Shown: positions 9,076 through 18,809, counted from the first letter of the stretch. The stretch: DNA of 64,000 nucleotides from JBBIQS01 sp037442205 (GCA_037442205.1 JBBIQS010000036.1:1-64000), one strand, 5' to 3'. The notes: generated by a model from the sequence alone, not told the origin. A program made the numbers and translations.

Positions 9076-9597
9076 ATGATTGGCCTACTTCTCGCCTCTC
9101 TGCTGGCGGCCGAGCCCGCCCCTCCGGCGAGCGCCGCGCCCCCCGCCGAAAGCCCCGGGCCGGTGATCGGGATCGGCGCCCAGAACGAGCTCATCAGTCC
9201 CCAGGCCGGCGCCTCCGCGCTGCTGGTCGCTGCCGACTGGCACACCGTACAGGGGGAGGCCACCGTCGCCGCCGGCGTCTTCGAGAGGAGCACCGCCAAC
9301 GGCGCACCACAGGATGACGTCCTCGGGTTCGGCGCCCGGGTCTATGCGCGGGTCCACCGCACCGAGCGCTCGGACCTCGCCCTCGGTGGAGGAGGGAGCG
9401 TGGCCATCCTGTGGTCCCCGAGCCCGCAGCTCGCCTGGACCGTTTTCACCGGCGTGCGGGTGCGGATCTTCGTGGTCCCCAACGCGGCGCTCACCGGCTC
9501 GCTCGGGGCCGGGGTCGTGCTCCAAAGGGGCGAGAACTTCTTCATCCTGGGAGCGAGGCCGCTGGGGTCGGCCGGCTTCGTCTACTACTTCCGCTAG
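9076..9597 (+). CDS. Small exported beta-barrel-like protein
   Basis: The protein has 173 residues and starts at an ATG 5 bases after GGGAG. Residues 1-20 form a short signal peptide (MIGLLLASLLAAEPA), followed by a Pro/Ala-rich linker to about residue 35. The remainder alternates hydrophobic and polar residues in six to eight strands (ASALLVAADWHTVQG, DLALGGGGSVAILW, LTGSLGAGVVLQ). It ends with VYYFR, close to the aromatic terminus of outer membrane barrels. It is on the plus strand between the intact GH15 gene and its truncated copy, both on the minus strand. Function is unknown; a small outer membrane barrel is the best structural guess. Confidence 0.65.
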   Translation: MIGLLLASLLAAEPAPPASAAPPAESPGPVIGIGAQNELISPQAGASALLVAADWHTVQGEATVAAGVFERSTANGAPQDDVLGFGARVYARVHRTERSDLALGGGGSVAILWSPSPQLAWTVFTGVRVRIFVVPNAALTGSLGAGVVLQRGENFFILGARPLGSAGFVYYFR

Positions 9598-9702
9598 CCC
9601 TCGGTCGCGCGCTTCGCCTCGCGCCCTCGGCTCGGCCAGCCGCCGGAGCGACGGCGGCCGCGGCGGACGAGGCATCCGCCGCGGCCCCAAGCAGACCCGA
9701 GC

Positions 9703-11544
9703 TCAGTGCAGCGCGGGGGCCTCCCCGCCCGGCGCGATCAGGGGCTCCATCTTGTGGTGCGCCGCCTCCCGCGCCGAGGCCAGGATGCGCGCGGTGGTCA
9801 CCAGGGCCAGGTGGGAGAAGCCCTGGGGGAAGTTGCCGATCTGGCGCTGCAGGCGGGGCTCGTACTCCTCGGCCAGCAGGCCGAGGTGATTGCGCAGCTT
9901 GAGCAGCCGCTCGTACAGCGCCTCGGCCTCGTCGAGCCTGCCGGCGAAGGCGTAGTTGTCGGCGAGCCAGAAGCTGCAGGCCAGGAACGCTCCCTCCGAG
10001 CCGGGCAGGCCGTCGGTGCCGGCTTCGGTCGAGTAGCGCAGCACGAAGCCGTCGCGGGTCAGGTGCTTCTCGATCGCCGCCACCGTCCCGCGCATCCGCG
10101 GGTCGTCGGCCGGCAGGAACCCGAGGTGCGGGATGAGCAGCACCGAGGCATCGAGCGTGTCCGAGCCGTAGGACTGGCCGAAGGCATTCAGCTTCGGGTT
10201 GAACCCCCGGGTGCAGATCTCCTCGTGCATCCGCTGCCGGAGCGCCTGCAGGTGGGGCAACAGCTCCCGCCCCTGCTCGGCGCCAAACCCGAACTCCTCG
10301 ATCCCGCGGATGGCGCGGTCGATGGCCGCCCAGGCCATGACCTTGGAGTAGACGAACTGCCGCCGGCCGCCGCGCACCTCCCACACCCCGTCGTCGGGGT
10401 GCTGCCAGACGTCCATCACGTGCCGGATCAGCCTCCTCGCCGTCTCCCACCCTCCGGCGACCTCGCCCATCCCCATCCGCCGGGCGAGGTACAGGCAGCT
10501 GAGCACCTCGCCGTAAATGTCGAGCTGGAACTGGTCCGAGGCCGCGTTGCCGATGCGCACCGGCTTCGAGCTCTCGTAGCCCGGCAGCCAGGGCACCTCG
10601 TACTCGGTCAGGCGCCGCCCGCCGCGGATGCTGTACATGATCTGGGTCTGGTTGGGATCGCCCGCCACGGTTCGCATCAGCCAGTCGCGGAAGCGATTGG
10701 CCTCCTCGATGTAGCCGCCGAACATCAGCGCCAGCAGCGACAGCGAGGCGTCGCGCAGCCAGCAGAACCGGTAGTCCCAGTTTCGCACCCCTCCCAGCTC
10801 CTCGGGCAGCGAGGTGGTGGGGGCGGCGACCACCGCTCCGGTCGGCGCGAAGGTCAGCGCCTTCAGGGTGAGCAGCGAGCGCAGCACCGGCTCGCGGTAC
10901 TTCCCTTGAGGGGTGAACCGCTGCGACCACTCGCTCCAGTAGCGCTCGGTGCGCTCGAGCTCGCGGTCGACGTCGAGCGGCTCCGGCGGCTCGAGGTGCG
11001 ACGGGTACCAGGAGAGCTGCGCGTGCAGGCGGCGGCCGGCGGTGGCCTCGAACAGCGCCAGCAGGGCGTCGTCGATGATCCGGGGCTCGACCTCGCTGCG
11101 GAAGGTGAGTGCGTCCGGCCCGGCGGTCATGAGCAGGCCGCCGGCTCCTGGCCGGGTCCAGGGGCGGTTGGCGCCGAAGCCGAAGCGGGGATTGAGCACC
11201 ATCTGTAGCGGCACCGTGCCTTCGATCCCCTCGACGACCCGCAGCACGTCGCTGCGCGTTTCGGACGGAGGCATGAAGTCGATGACCCGCACGGTCCCGC
11301 CCTCACAGCGCCACTCGGTCTCCAGGACCATGGTGTCGCCGCGATAGCGCTGGATGACCTGGTGCACCGGGACCGTCGGACGGATCGACCACTGGCCGTG
11401 TTCGTCGTAGCCGACGAGCGAGGCGAGGCAGGCATCGGAGTCGAAATCGGGAGCGCACCACCAGTCGACTGCGCCCCAGCGAGAGACCAGCGCCGCGGTC
11501 CGGGTGTTGCTGATGAGCCCATAGTCCTCGATTCGCGATGCCAT
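9703..11544 (-). CDS. Glycoside hydrolase family 15 protein (glucoamylase / trehalase type)
   Basis: The enzyme hydrolyses terminal alpha-glucosidic bonds with inversion. Relatives act on starch oligosaccharides or on trehalose. The 613 residues start at the ATG at 11544, preceded by GGAGG 7 bases away. An N-terminal beta-sandwich domain (about 1-200) opens with SRIEDYGLISN, typical of bacterial and mycobacterial members. The (alpha/alpha)6 barrel carries NWDYRFCWLRD (255-265). The likely general acid is Glu389 in VWEVRG, and the likely base is Glu517 in GSEGAF. There is no signal peptide, so it should be cytoplasmic, which fits trehalose or glycogen turnover. A truncated copy lies about 870 bases beyond its 3' end. 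Trehalase versus glucoamylase cannot be decided by eye. Confidence 0.9.
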   Translation of the reverse strand: MASRIEDYGLISNTRTAALVSRWGAVDWWCAPDFDSDACLASLVGYDEHGQWSIRPTVPVHQVIQRYRGDTMVLETEWRCEGGTVRVIDFMPPSETRSDVLRVVEGIEGTVPLQMVLNPRFGFGANRPWTRPGAGGLLMTAGPDALTFRSEVEPRIIDDALLALFEATAGRRLHAQLSWYPSHLEPPEPLDVDRELERTERYWSEWSQRFTPQGKYREPVLRSLLTLKALTFAPTGAVVAAPTTSLPEELGGVRNWDYRFCWLRDASLSLLALMFGGYIEEANRFRDWLMRTVAGDPNQTQIMYSIRGGRRLTEYEVPWLPGYESSKPVRIGNAASDQFQLDIYGEVLSCLYLARRMGMGEVAGGWETARRLIRHVMDVWQHPDDGVWEVRGGRRQFVYSKVMAWAAIDRAIRGIEEFGFGAEQGRELLPHLQALRQRMHEEICTRGFNPKLNAFGQSYGSDTLDASVLLIPHLGFLPADDPRMRGTVAAIEKHLTRDGFVLRYSTEAGTDGLPGSEGAFLACSFWLADNYAFAGRLDEAEALYERLLKLRNHLGLLAEEYEPRLQRQIGNFPQGFSHLALVTTARILASAREAAHHKMEPLIAPGGEAPALH

Positions 11545-11883
11545 GTTTGCCCTCCAAGCCGGGCGCTCGCCCCGACGCCCGCCCCCAGGCGAGCGCCGCG
11601 GATGCACCCTGTTGCAGGCTAGGTTGCCGCCCGCGCGACCGCACCGGTGGGCCAAGGGCCAAGCCGCAGGGGCATCGAGGAGCGTCGTGGGCGCCTGCTG
11701 GGTCGAAGGCAGCCCCGGGATGCAGCGGCGAGAGGCTTCCCTCCTCGCCGGCCGAGCCCAATGCCGGGCCGCTCCGGACGCCAGCCTGCCCTGCCAATTG
11801 AGGCCGACAAAGAGCGAGGCCCCCGAGAGCAGATCTCCCGGAGGCCCCGAATCGTGCGCTCTGAGCGCCGAATTACGCCGTGC
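11545..11883. other. Intergenic stretch between cyclophilin and GH15 genes
   Basis: About 340 bases upstream of the GH15 gene and downstream of a cyclophilin gene, both on the minus strand. The GH15 promoter should lie here, but no clear -35/-10 pair can be picked. The only structure I see is an imperfect hairpin at 11816-11847, described separately. Confidence 0.5.
11816..11847 (-). terminator. Hairpin downstream of the cytosolic cyclophilin gene
   Basis: An imperfect inverted repeat (GAGGCCCCCGAGAG, short loop, CTCCCGGAGGCC) with one or two wobble pairs lies about 37 bases past the cyclophilin stop. On the minus strand it is followed by GCTCTTTGTC, a weak T-run. It is a plausible but not textbook terminator. 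Confidence 0.45.
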
Positions 11884-12414
<531 letters not shown>

Positions 12415-12455
12415 TTTCTTTGTCCTTTCGGGTGCTTACTGGATCAACAAAGGGA

Positions 12456-13112
12456 CTACGGAGCCTTGTCGGAGATGGCGATGTGCTTGACCACCACCTC
12501 GCTCTTGGGCCGATCGCCGGGGTCGCGGGGCGAGTGGGTGATCTGCCCGACCAGCTCGCAGCCCTTGGTCACCTCGCCGAAGATGGTGTGGTGGTTGTTG
12601 AGGTGCGGGGTCGGCACCTCGGTGACGAAGAACTGGCTGCCGTTGGTGTTGGGGCCGGAGTTGGCCATCGCCAGGATGCAGGGCTTGTCGAACTTGCGCC
12701 CGCTCTGGAACTCGTCCTGGAACTTGTAGCCCGGGCCGCCGGTGCCGTTGCCCAGCGGATCGCCGCCCTGAATCATGAAGCCCGGGATCACCCGGTGGAA
12801 CACCGTGCCGTCGTAGAGCGGCTTGCCGGTGACCTTGTTGCCGGTCTTGGGATCGGTCCACGGCTTCTCGCCGGTGGCCAGCCCGACGAAGTTCTCCACG
12901 GTCACCGGGGCGTCCTTGGAGAAGAGCTCCAACACGATGTTGCCGCGGTTGGTCTCGATCGTCGCCCACAGCGGCTTGCCGGCGGCGGCCTTCTCCATGA
13001 AGGTCTCGGCCTTCGGAGCCGGCTTGGCCTCGGCCTTGGGGGCGGGCTTGGTTTCGGCGGCCAGCGCGCTCGTCGCGGCGAAGAGCGCGGCCATCAGCAC
13101 CATCTTGCGCAT
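12456..13112 (-). CDS. Cyclophilin-type peptidyl-prolyl cis-trans isomerase, exported
   Basis: The protein has 218 residues with a cleavable signal peptide (hydrophobic stretch ending SALAAE, cut near residue 19) and a Lys/Pro/Ala linker made of two short KPAPKAE repeats. The cyclophilin domain covers about residues 45-215 with FHRVIPGFMIQGGDP, NTNGSQFFV and HTIFGEVTKG. It should act on folding of periplasmic or outer membrane proteins. It is about 60 percent identical to its downstream neighbour and is likely the product of a tandem duplication. Its start is ATG, with a GGAG-like site upstream. Confidence 0.92.
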   Translation of the reverse strand: MRKMVLMAALFAATSALAAETKPAPKAEAKPAPKAETFMEKAAAGKPLWATIETNRGNIVLELFSKDAPVTVENFVGLATGEKPWTDPKTGNKVTGKPLYDGTVFHRVIPGFMIQGGDPLGNGTGGPGYKFQDEFQSGRKFDKPCILAMANSGPNTNGSQFFVTEVPTPHLNNHHTIFGEVTKGCELVGQITHSPRDPGDRPKSEVVVKHIAISDKAP

Positions 13113-13359
13113 GCGATCCTCCGGGAAAAAGAACGCGCGAATCTAGTCCGCGGCTGCTGGCGAGACAAGCGAATAGGCGGCCGCCCGGCGGGCCAAATCC
13201 GCCCTGCCCTCGCCCGGTTGCGCCGTTCGCCGCCTCCTCGAATCCGTTGGCGGGCCTCCGCCAGACCGTGTAGCCTGAGACACTGGGAACTGGGGAACAC
13301 CCTGCGGGACGCGCCGGAACCTGAGCCGGACGCGCACTCGCGGGCAGCCGAGGACTTCG

Positions 13360-16300
13360 TTGACCCGGGAGAGCAAGGCCAAGCGCGGTCAGCAACCTGC
13401 CGAAGAGACGGCGGAATTCGTGCGCTTTGCGGCCATGGTGCGGGTGGACTACGCGGTCCAGGGGCGGGCCACCTTCGCCTACACCAGCGCCCTGAGCGCC
13501 GGGGACATGGTGCTGCGCGCCCGCGACCTCAAGGCCGGCGATACCCTCGAGCTCAAGCTGGGGCTGGCCAAGGACAAGCCGCTGTCGCTGCAGGGAATCG
13601 TCGGCGGGGCCGAGGGCGACGGGGTGGTGGTGCGCTTCGCCCAGGGCCAGGAGCCGGCGCTCAAGAAGCTGCGCACCCAGCTCGAGCAGCAGCTGGTCTC
13701 CAAGCTCGAGGAGACCGTGGCCCGCTCGCTGCGCTCCTCGGACAAGGTGCTGGAGCTGGTCGCCTACTACCTCGAGGTCGAGCGCGAGCCGGACGCGCTG
13801 GCGCTGTGCGGCAAGGCCTTCGAGGCCAATCCCAAGTCGCTGGAGGTGGCCGAGGCGCTGGCGCAGCTGCAGGCCAATTCGCTGGAGGGCCTCCCTGCCG
13901 GCGACGCCAGGCTGGCCGCGGGGATGGCCGAGCTGTCGCGGCTGATCGACAAGGCGCGCTCGCTGGGCAAGAGCCCGGAGATCGAGCAGGTCTCGCGTCA
14001 GCTGGCCGGGCTGGCCCAGGGCGTCGAGCGCCACCAGGCCGACCAGCAGCGCAAGGCGGCCGACGCCGAGAAGAAGGCCCAGGACGACAAGATCGCCAAG
14101 CTGAAGGACAAGCTGCTGGCCGAGGCCGAGGCCCGCGCCAAGGAGGTCTTCTCCAAGAAGGCCGCCGAGCTGGAGAAGGACTTCGCCAGCCAGCTGGCCG
14201 AGGCCGAAGCCTCCGAGGCCGAGGCGCGCAAGGACCAGAAGCGGGCCCAGACCGAGCTGGCCAACGCCCAGGCCCAGGTCGACGAGCTCAAGGCGGCGAT
14301 CGAGAAGCTGGAGAAGAAGGTCGAGTCGCAGGCCAACCGGCTGGCCGAGGAGCGCGACAGCCGCGAGACCGAGCGCAAGGCGCTGGAGCTCAAGGCCGAG
14401 GAGTCGCAGGCGGCGGCGGCCGAGGCCCGCCGGGCGCTGAAGAAGGCCGAGGCCCGCGCCGAGGAGGCCGCCAGCCAGCTGGCCGAGCAGCGCGCGGCGC
14501 TGGAGAAGCTGCAGCCGAAGATCGCCGAGCTGCAGGAGAAGCTGGCCGAGGAGAAGAAGCAGCGCGACGGGCTGCGCAAGGAGCTGGAGTCCAGGCTCGA
14601 GCAGGCGGCCGCCGCCGACGCCGAGGGGCGCAAGGCCCTCAAGAAGCTCACCGCCGAGCTGGAGTCGGAGCAGGCCACCCTGGCCCAGGAGCGGGCCCAG
14701 CACGAGAAGCTGGCGCAGAAGGCCGACCAGGCCCAGGCCAAGCTCGCCGAAGAGCGCAAGGCGCGCGACGAGCAGCGCAAGGAGTCGGAGGGCCGCCTCT
14801 CCCAGACCGAGGCTGAGCTGGCCGCCGCCCGCAAGGGCCTGAAGGTGGCCGAGGCCCAGGCGGAGACGCTCAAGGTCCAGCTGGCGGAGGAGCGCTCGGC
14901 GCAGGAGCGGCTGTCGCGCAAGCTCGACCAGGTCCACGAGAAGCAGGTCGAGGAGAAGCGCGAGCGGGAGGCGGCGCGCAAGGCGCTCGAGGTGAAGCTG
15001 GAGGCGGCGCAGGCGGCGCTGGAGAAGGAGCGCGCTCCCATCCCCGGCCTCAAGGCCGAGCGCGACCAGGCCCGCGCCGAGCTCGACAAGCTCAAGGCCC
15101 AGCTCGCCCAGCTTCAAGGGCAGCTCACCGCCGCCGAGGCCCGCGCCAAGGAGAAGCTCAAGGAGATCGAGCAGGCGCTCGCGAAGGCCGAGGCCCGCGC
15201 CGGCCGCTCGCAGTCGGCCGAGCAGGACGCCGCCAAGGCGGCCGAGCAAGCGCGCACCGAGCGCGCCGCGCTCGAAGCCAGGCTCAAGCAGGTCCAGGCC
15301 GAGGCCGCCGCCGACCGCGAACGGCTGCAGCGCGAGCGCACCCTGCTCACCGAGGAGCGGACCAAGCTCGAGTCGGGACAGCGGGAGTTCGAGGCGCGGC
15401 TCAACGAGCTGCGCGGCAGCGACGAGCAGGCCCGCCGGCTGGCCGAGGAGGTCCACACCCGCCAGCGGGCGCAGCTGGAGGCGGACTTCGCGGCCCGGGT
15501 CGAAGAGGCCCAGCGCTCGGCGCAGCAGGCCCTGGCTTCCTCCGACGAGGCCTGGACACGCAAGCTCGACGACGCCCAGGCGCAGCACGACTCGCGGCTG
15601 GGCGAGCTGAGCGGTCAGCTGGAGAAGCTGCGCGCCGAGGCGGGCTCGCTCTCCAAGGATCTGGAGGCAGCAAACGAAAAGCTGTCGGCCGAGCGCGCGG
15701 GCGCGCAGGAGCTCTCCGAAACAAAGGAGCAGCTCTCGAAGCGCGCGGCCGAGCTCGAAGGATTGCTCGCCGAGGCCGAGTCCCGCGGCAAGGCCATCGA
15801 TGCCGCCCTCGAGGAGAAGACCGGCCAGCTGCGCGGCGAGCAGCAGGCGCGCGCCGAGGCCGACAAGGCCCGCGCCGCGGCGCAGGAGAGGATCGCCGAG
15901 CTCGAGTCGACGGGCCAGGACGCCCAGGCCGGCGAGTCGCAGCTGCAGGAGGCGCTGTCGCAGGCCAAGGCCTCGGCCGAGCAGCTCCGGGCCCAGCTCG
16001 GCGAGAGGCAGGCCCAGCTGGAGCAGTCCCAGCGGGACCTGGCGCGGGAGAAGGAGAACGCCCAGTCCGCGGCCGCCGATCTCAAGGCGGCCCGCGCCGA
16101 GGCCGAGGCCAAGAGCCGCGAGGCCCTCGCCTCGGAGGCCGACGCCCAGAGCCTGGCCGCCAAGGATCGCCGCGAGGCGGTCGACGCCCGGGCAAACGCC
16201 GAAGAGCTGCGCACCCAGCTCGACTCGAGCCGCAGGGCCCAGGCCCGCGCCGAAGAGCTGAGCGCCCGCGCCGGCGAGGACGTGGAGAAGATCCGCCAGG

Positions 16301-16932
16301 AGCTGCAGCGGCTCCAAGACGAGCGCGCCGAGGCCGACGCCGCAGCCGCCCGCGCCGCCGAGGCCAATCGCGCCGCCGACGCCAGCCTGCGCGCCTCGCT
16401 GGACGAGGTCCGCGCCCAGCTCGAGGAGCAGCAGCGCGCCTTCGAGCGGCTGCAGGCCGAATCGGACGGGCGCGAGCGCACGCGGCTGGAGGCCGAATCC
16501 CGCCTGGCGGAGGCCCAGCAGGCCGAAGCCGAGGCCCGCGAGGCGCTGGCCAAGGTCCGCGCCGAGGCGGTCGAGCTGCGCACCTCGCTGGAGAGCGAGC
16601 AGGCGGAGCTGCAGGTCCAGCAGCACGCGCTCGACCGTCAGAAGCGCAAGCTGTTGGAGATGAAGGCCCAGTTCGAGGCCGAGCGCGAGGCGCTGGAGCA
16701 CAAGGCGGCGGCCGCGGCGCTCGCCGAGAACGCCAGTGCCCTGGAGCGGCTGCTGCTCACCGACCTGGAGAAGAGCCTGACCGCCCCGGCCCCTCCGCGC
16801 CCGGCGCCTGAGGCCGCGCGGTCGCCCTCGCAGTCCGGCGGGAACGAGACCCTCTGGAGCTCGGACAGCGAGCCCGGCGGCGAGGACATCGCCGAGGCCT
16901 TGGGACGGAAGCTCGGGGAGCTCAAGAGCTGA
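13360..16932 (+). CDS. Giant coiled-coil protein with N-terminal PilZ-like domain
   Basis: The protein has 1190 residues. Residues of about 20-105 resemble the degenerate PilZ-like domain common in myxobacteria (VRVDYAVQGRATFAYTSALSAGD, then LKAGDTLELKLGL). A short helical region with TPR character follows (EREPDALALCGKAFEANP). From about residue 210 to 1130 it is an almost unbroken coiled coil of Glu, Ala, Lys, Arg and Gln heptads. The C-terminus is a Pro/Ser tail. The start is TTG at 13360 with AGGA 5 bases upstream; an in-frame ATG at 13435 is the alternative and would cut into the PilZ-like domain. Such proteins act as filaments or scaffolds in the cytoplasm, as seen with coiled-coil motility proteins. 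The exact role is unknown. Confidence 0.85.
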   Translation: MTRESKAKRGQQPAEETAEFVRFAAMVRVDYAVQGRATFAYTSALSAGDMVLRARDLKAGDTLELKLGLAKDKPLSLQGIVGGAEGDGVVVRFAQGQEPALKKLRTQLEQQLVSKLEETVARSLRSSDKVLELVAYYLEVEREPDALALCGKAFEANPKSLEVAEALAQLQANSLEGLPAGDARLAAGMAELSRLIDKARSLGKSPEIEQVSRQLAGLAQGVERHQADQQRKAADAEKKAQDDKIAKLKDKLLAEAEARAKEVFSKKAAELEKDFASQLAEAEASEAEARKDQKRAQTELANAQAQVDELKAAIEKLEKKVESQANRLAEERDSRETERKALELKAEESQAAAAEARRALKKAEARAEEAASQLAEQRAALEKLQPKIAELQEKLAEEKKQRDGLRKELESRLEQAAAADAEGRKALKKLTAELESEQATLAQERAQHEKLAQKADQAQAKLAEERKARDEQRKESEGRLSQTEAELAAARKGLKVAEAQAETLKVQLAEERSAQERLSRKLDQVHEKQVEEKREREAARKALEVKLEAAQAALEKERAPIPGLKAERDQARAELDKLKAQLAQLQGQLTAAEARAKEKLKEIEQALAKAEARAGRSQSAEQDAAKAAEQARTERAALEARLKQVQAEAAADRERLQRERTLLTEERTKLESGQREFEARLNELRGSDEQARRLAEEVHTRQRAQLEADFAARVEEAQRSAQQALASSDEAWTRKLDDAQAQHDSRLGELSGQLEKLRAEAGSLSKDLEAANEKLSAERAGAQELSETKEQLSKRAAELEGLLAEAESRGKAIDAALEEKTGQLRGEQQARAEADKARAAAQERIAELESTGQDAQAGESQLQEALSQAKASAEQLRAQLGERQAQLEQSQRDLAREKENAQSAAADLKAARAEAEAKSREALASEADAQSLAAKDRREAVDARANAEELRTQLDSSRRAQARAEELSARAGEDVEKIRQELQRLQDERAEADAAAARAAEANRAADASLRASLDEVRAQLEEQQRAFERLQAESDGRERTRLEAESRLAEAQQAEAEAREALAKVRAEAVELRTSLESEQAELQVQQHALDRQKRKLLEMKAQFEAEREALEHKAAAAALAENASALERLLLTDLEKSLTAPAPPRPAPEAARSPSQSGGNETLWSSDSEPGGEDIAEALGRKLGELKS

Positions 16933-16950
16933 GCGGCCGGTGGCGCGCCG

Positions 16951-17679
16951 CTACTGGCCGCGCTCGATCTTCTCCAGCGCATCGCGCGCCGCCGCCTGCT
17001 CCGCTTCCTTCTTGCTGCGCCCGGTCCCCCGGCCCAGCGAATCGGAGCCCATCAGCACCTCGACCTCGAAGACCTTGGAGTGGTCGGGCCCCTGCGCCGA
17101 GAGCACCTGGTAGCGCGGCGAGGCCTTGTGCTGGCTCTGCATCAGCTCCTGCAGCTGAGTCTTGGCGTCGCGGCCGCCCGGGCTGAGCGAGGCCTCGCCC
17201 ATCCTCGGGACGAACAGGCGGTCCACCACCTCGAACACCAGCGCCAGCCCGCCCGCCTGGTAGAGCGCGCCGAGGACCGCCTCCAGCGCGTTGGCCAGCA
17301 GCGAGGACTTGTCCCGCCCGCCGCTCAGCTCCTCGCCGCGGCCCATCAGCAGCAGCTCGCCCAGGCCGAAGGTCCGGGCCACCGCCGCCAGCCCGCCCTC
17401 GTCCACCAGCCCCGCCCGCAGCCGCGACAGCTCTCCTTCGCGCGCCTTGGGGAAGCGCTCCATCAGCCGGTGGCTCACTGCCAGATCGATCACCGCGTCA
17501 CCCAGGAACTCGAGCCGCTCGTTGTCCTCGCGGTTCTCCTCGCGGTGCTCGTTGGCGTAGCTCTTGTGCGTCAGCGCGGTGGCCATCGCCGCCGTCGGCT
17601 CGGCGGCGATCGACAGCCGGCGCAGCAGCTCGGCCACCCGCTGCCGGTCCCGCTCGGCCAGGTCCGCCGGCGCGCTCAC
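16951..17679 (-). CDS. rnc: Ribonuclease III
   Basis: RNase III cuts double-stranded RNA, including the 30S rRNA precursor. The 242 residues carry the signature NERLEFLGD (53-61) with its catalytic acidic residues, the second acidic cluster near ANALEAVLGALY, and a dsRNA-binding domain from about 165 to the end (KTQLQELMQ, GRGTGRSKKEAEQAAARDAL). The start is GTG at 17679. It overlaps the meaB stop by 4 bases (GTGA), so translation of rnc is probably coupled to meaB. It converges on the coiled-coil gene with 18 bases between stops. Confidence 0.96.
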   Translation of the reverse strand: MSAPADLAERDRQRVAELLRRLSIAAEPTAAMATALTHKSYANEHREENREDNERLEFLGDAVIDLAVSHRLMERFPKAREGELSRLRAGLVDEGGLAAVARTFGLGELLLMGRGEELSGGRDKSSLLANALEAVLGALYQAGGLALVFEVVDRLFVPRMGEASLSPGGRDAKTQLQELMQSQHKASPRYQVLSAQGPDHSKVFEVEVLMGSDSLGRGTGRSKKEAEQAAARDALEKIERGQ

Positions 17680-18680
17680 GAATGCCCCTTGAGCAGCTGC
17701 CCGGCCAGCGACTCGGCCAGCGCGTACGGGTCCTGCTCGCGGCGCGAGATGCGGTGGGCGATGTCGTCCAGCGTCCCCACCGTCGCCAGCGCCGTCAGGC
17801 CGCTCTCCAGCAGCCGCTCCTTGAGCATCGAGACGAACTCGGCCTTGGCCCGCTGCGCCTCGCGCGCCGCCAGCCCGCCGCTCTCCTTCAGATTGCCGAG
17901 GTGCCCCTCCAGCGCTCCGACCAGCTCGCCGATCCCCTCGTCCTTGAGGGCCACCGTCTTGACGATCGGCGGCTCCCAGCTGCCGTCGTCGGGCTTGTCG
18001 GTGCGGATGGCGGTGTGAGGCCCGCGGGCGCCGCTGGGCGGGGCCACCGCGTGCCGCAGCTCGAGCATCGCCTTCAGCTCGCGCACCGTGCGATCGGCGC
18101 CCTCGCGGTCGGCCTTGTTGACCGCGAAGACGTCGGCAACCTCGAGGATACCGGCCTTGATCGCCTGCACGTCGTCGCCCATCCCCGGCACGGTGACCAC
18201 CAGCGTGGTGTGGGCCAGCCGGCAGATGTCGATCTCGTCCTGCCCCACCCCCACCGTCTCCACCAGGATCACGTCCTTGCCCATGGCATCCATGATCCGG
18301 ACGACGTCGGAGGTGGCGCGGGAGAGTCCGCCCAGGCTGCCGCGGGTGGCCAGCGAGCGGATGAACACCCCAGGATCGGTGGCGTGGTCCTGCATCCGGA
18401 TGCGGTCGCCGAGGATGGCCCCGCCGGAGAACGGACTGGTGGGGTCGACCGCCACCACCCCCACGCTCTTGCCCTGCTTGCGGTAGGCGGAGATCAGCCG
18501 ATCGGTGAGGGTGCTCTTGCCGGCGCCGGGCGCTCCGGTGATGCCGATGATCCGCGCCCGGCCGGTCTTGGGGAACAGCGAGCGCAGCTCGGCCCGGGCG
18601 CCAGGCAGCGCGTCGTCGACGTCGCGCATCAGCCGGCTGGCGGCGCGCAGGTCCCCGGCGATGATCTTCTCAGCGAGCAT
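17676..18680 (-). CDS. meaB: MeaB/ArgK-family GTPase, chaperone of a B12-dependent acyl-CoA mutase
   Basis: MeaB proteins gate loading of adenosylcobalamin into methylmalonyl-CoA or isobutyryl-CoA mutase and help rescue inactivated enzyme. The 334-residue protein has a P-loop GAPGAGKS (49-56), the VDPTSPFSGGAILGDRIRM motif specific to this family, VETVGVGQ (switch III-type region) and NKAD for guanine recognition. C-terminal helices form the dimer arm. The start is ATG. Its likely clients are the mutase subunits encoded at 31284-31691 and 34773-36581, some 13 kb away. Sharing an overlapping start with rnc is unusual. Confidence 0.95.
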   Translation of the reverse strand: MLAEKIIAGDLRAASRLMRDVDDALPGARAELRSLFPKTGRARIIGITGAPGAGKSTLTDRLISAYRKQGKSVGVVAVDPTSPFSGGAILGDRIRMQDHATDPGVFIRSLATRGSLGGLSRATSDVVRIMDAMGKDVILVETVGVGQDEIDICRLAHTTLVVTVPGMGDDVQAIKAGILEVADVFAVNKADREGADRTVRELKAMLELRHAVAPPSGARGPHTAIRTDKPDDGSWEPPIVKTVALKDEGIGELVGALEGHLGNLKESGGLAAREAQRAKAEFVSMLKERLLESGLTALATVGTLDDIAHRISRREQDPYALAESLAGQLLKGHS

Positions 18681-18752
18681 TGGAGAACCGATCCATTCTT
18701 CCCGAGCGCCGGGCCGCAGGCCCGAAGTCCGCGGAGCCCTCGACTTCGCCGG

Positions 18753-18776
18753 CCCTGAGCCCGTCGAAGGGCTCGG
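18753..18776. repeat. Short palindrome of the CCTGAGCC-TCGAAGG type
   Basis: The sequence CCCTGAGCCCGTCGAAGGGCTCGG can fold into a small hairpin. It has a near copy at 31221-31246. Related CCTTCGACAGGCTCAGG repeats occur in intergenic DNA of many bacteria. It lies between the acyl-CoA dehydrogenase and meaB genes. Confidence 0.55.
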
Positions 18777-18809
18777 GCCGAACGGAGATTCGCCGGCAAC
18801 TTCGGCAGA

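Noticed and set aside
12436..16701. Open frame of about 1420 codons on the minus strand opposite the coiled-coil gene
   Set aside because: It is a shadow: the Leu/Gly/Ala-rich product mirrors the Glu/Ala/Lys heptads of the plus-strand gene, and it also runs through the exported cyclophilin gene in another phase.
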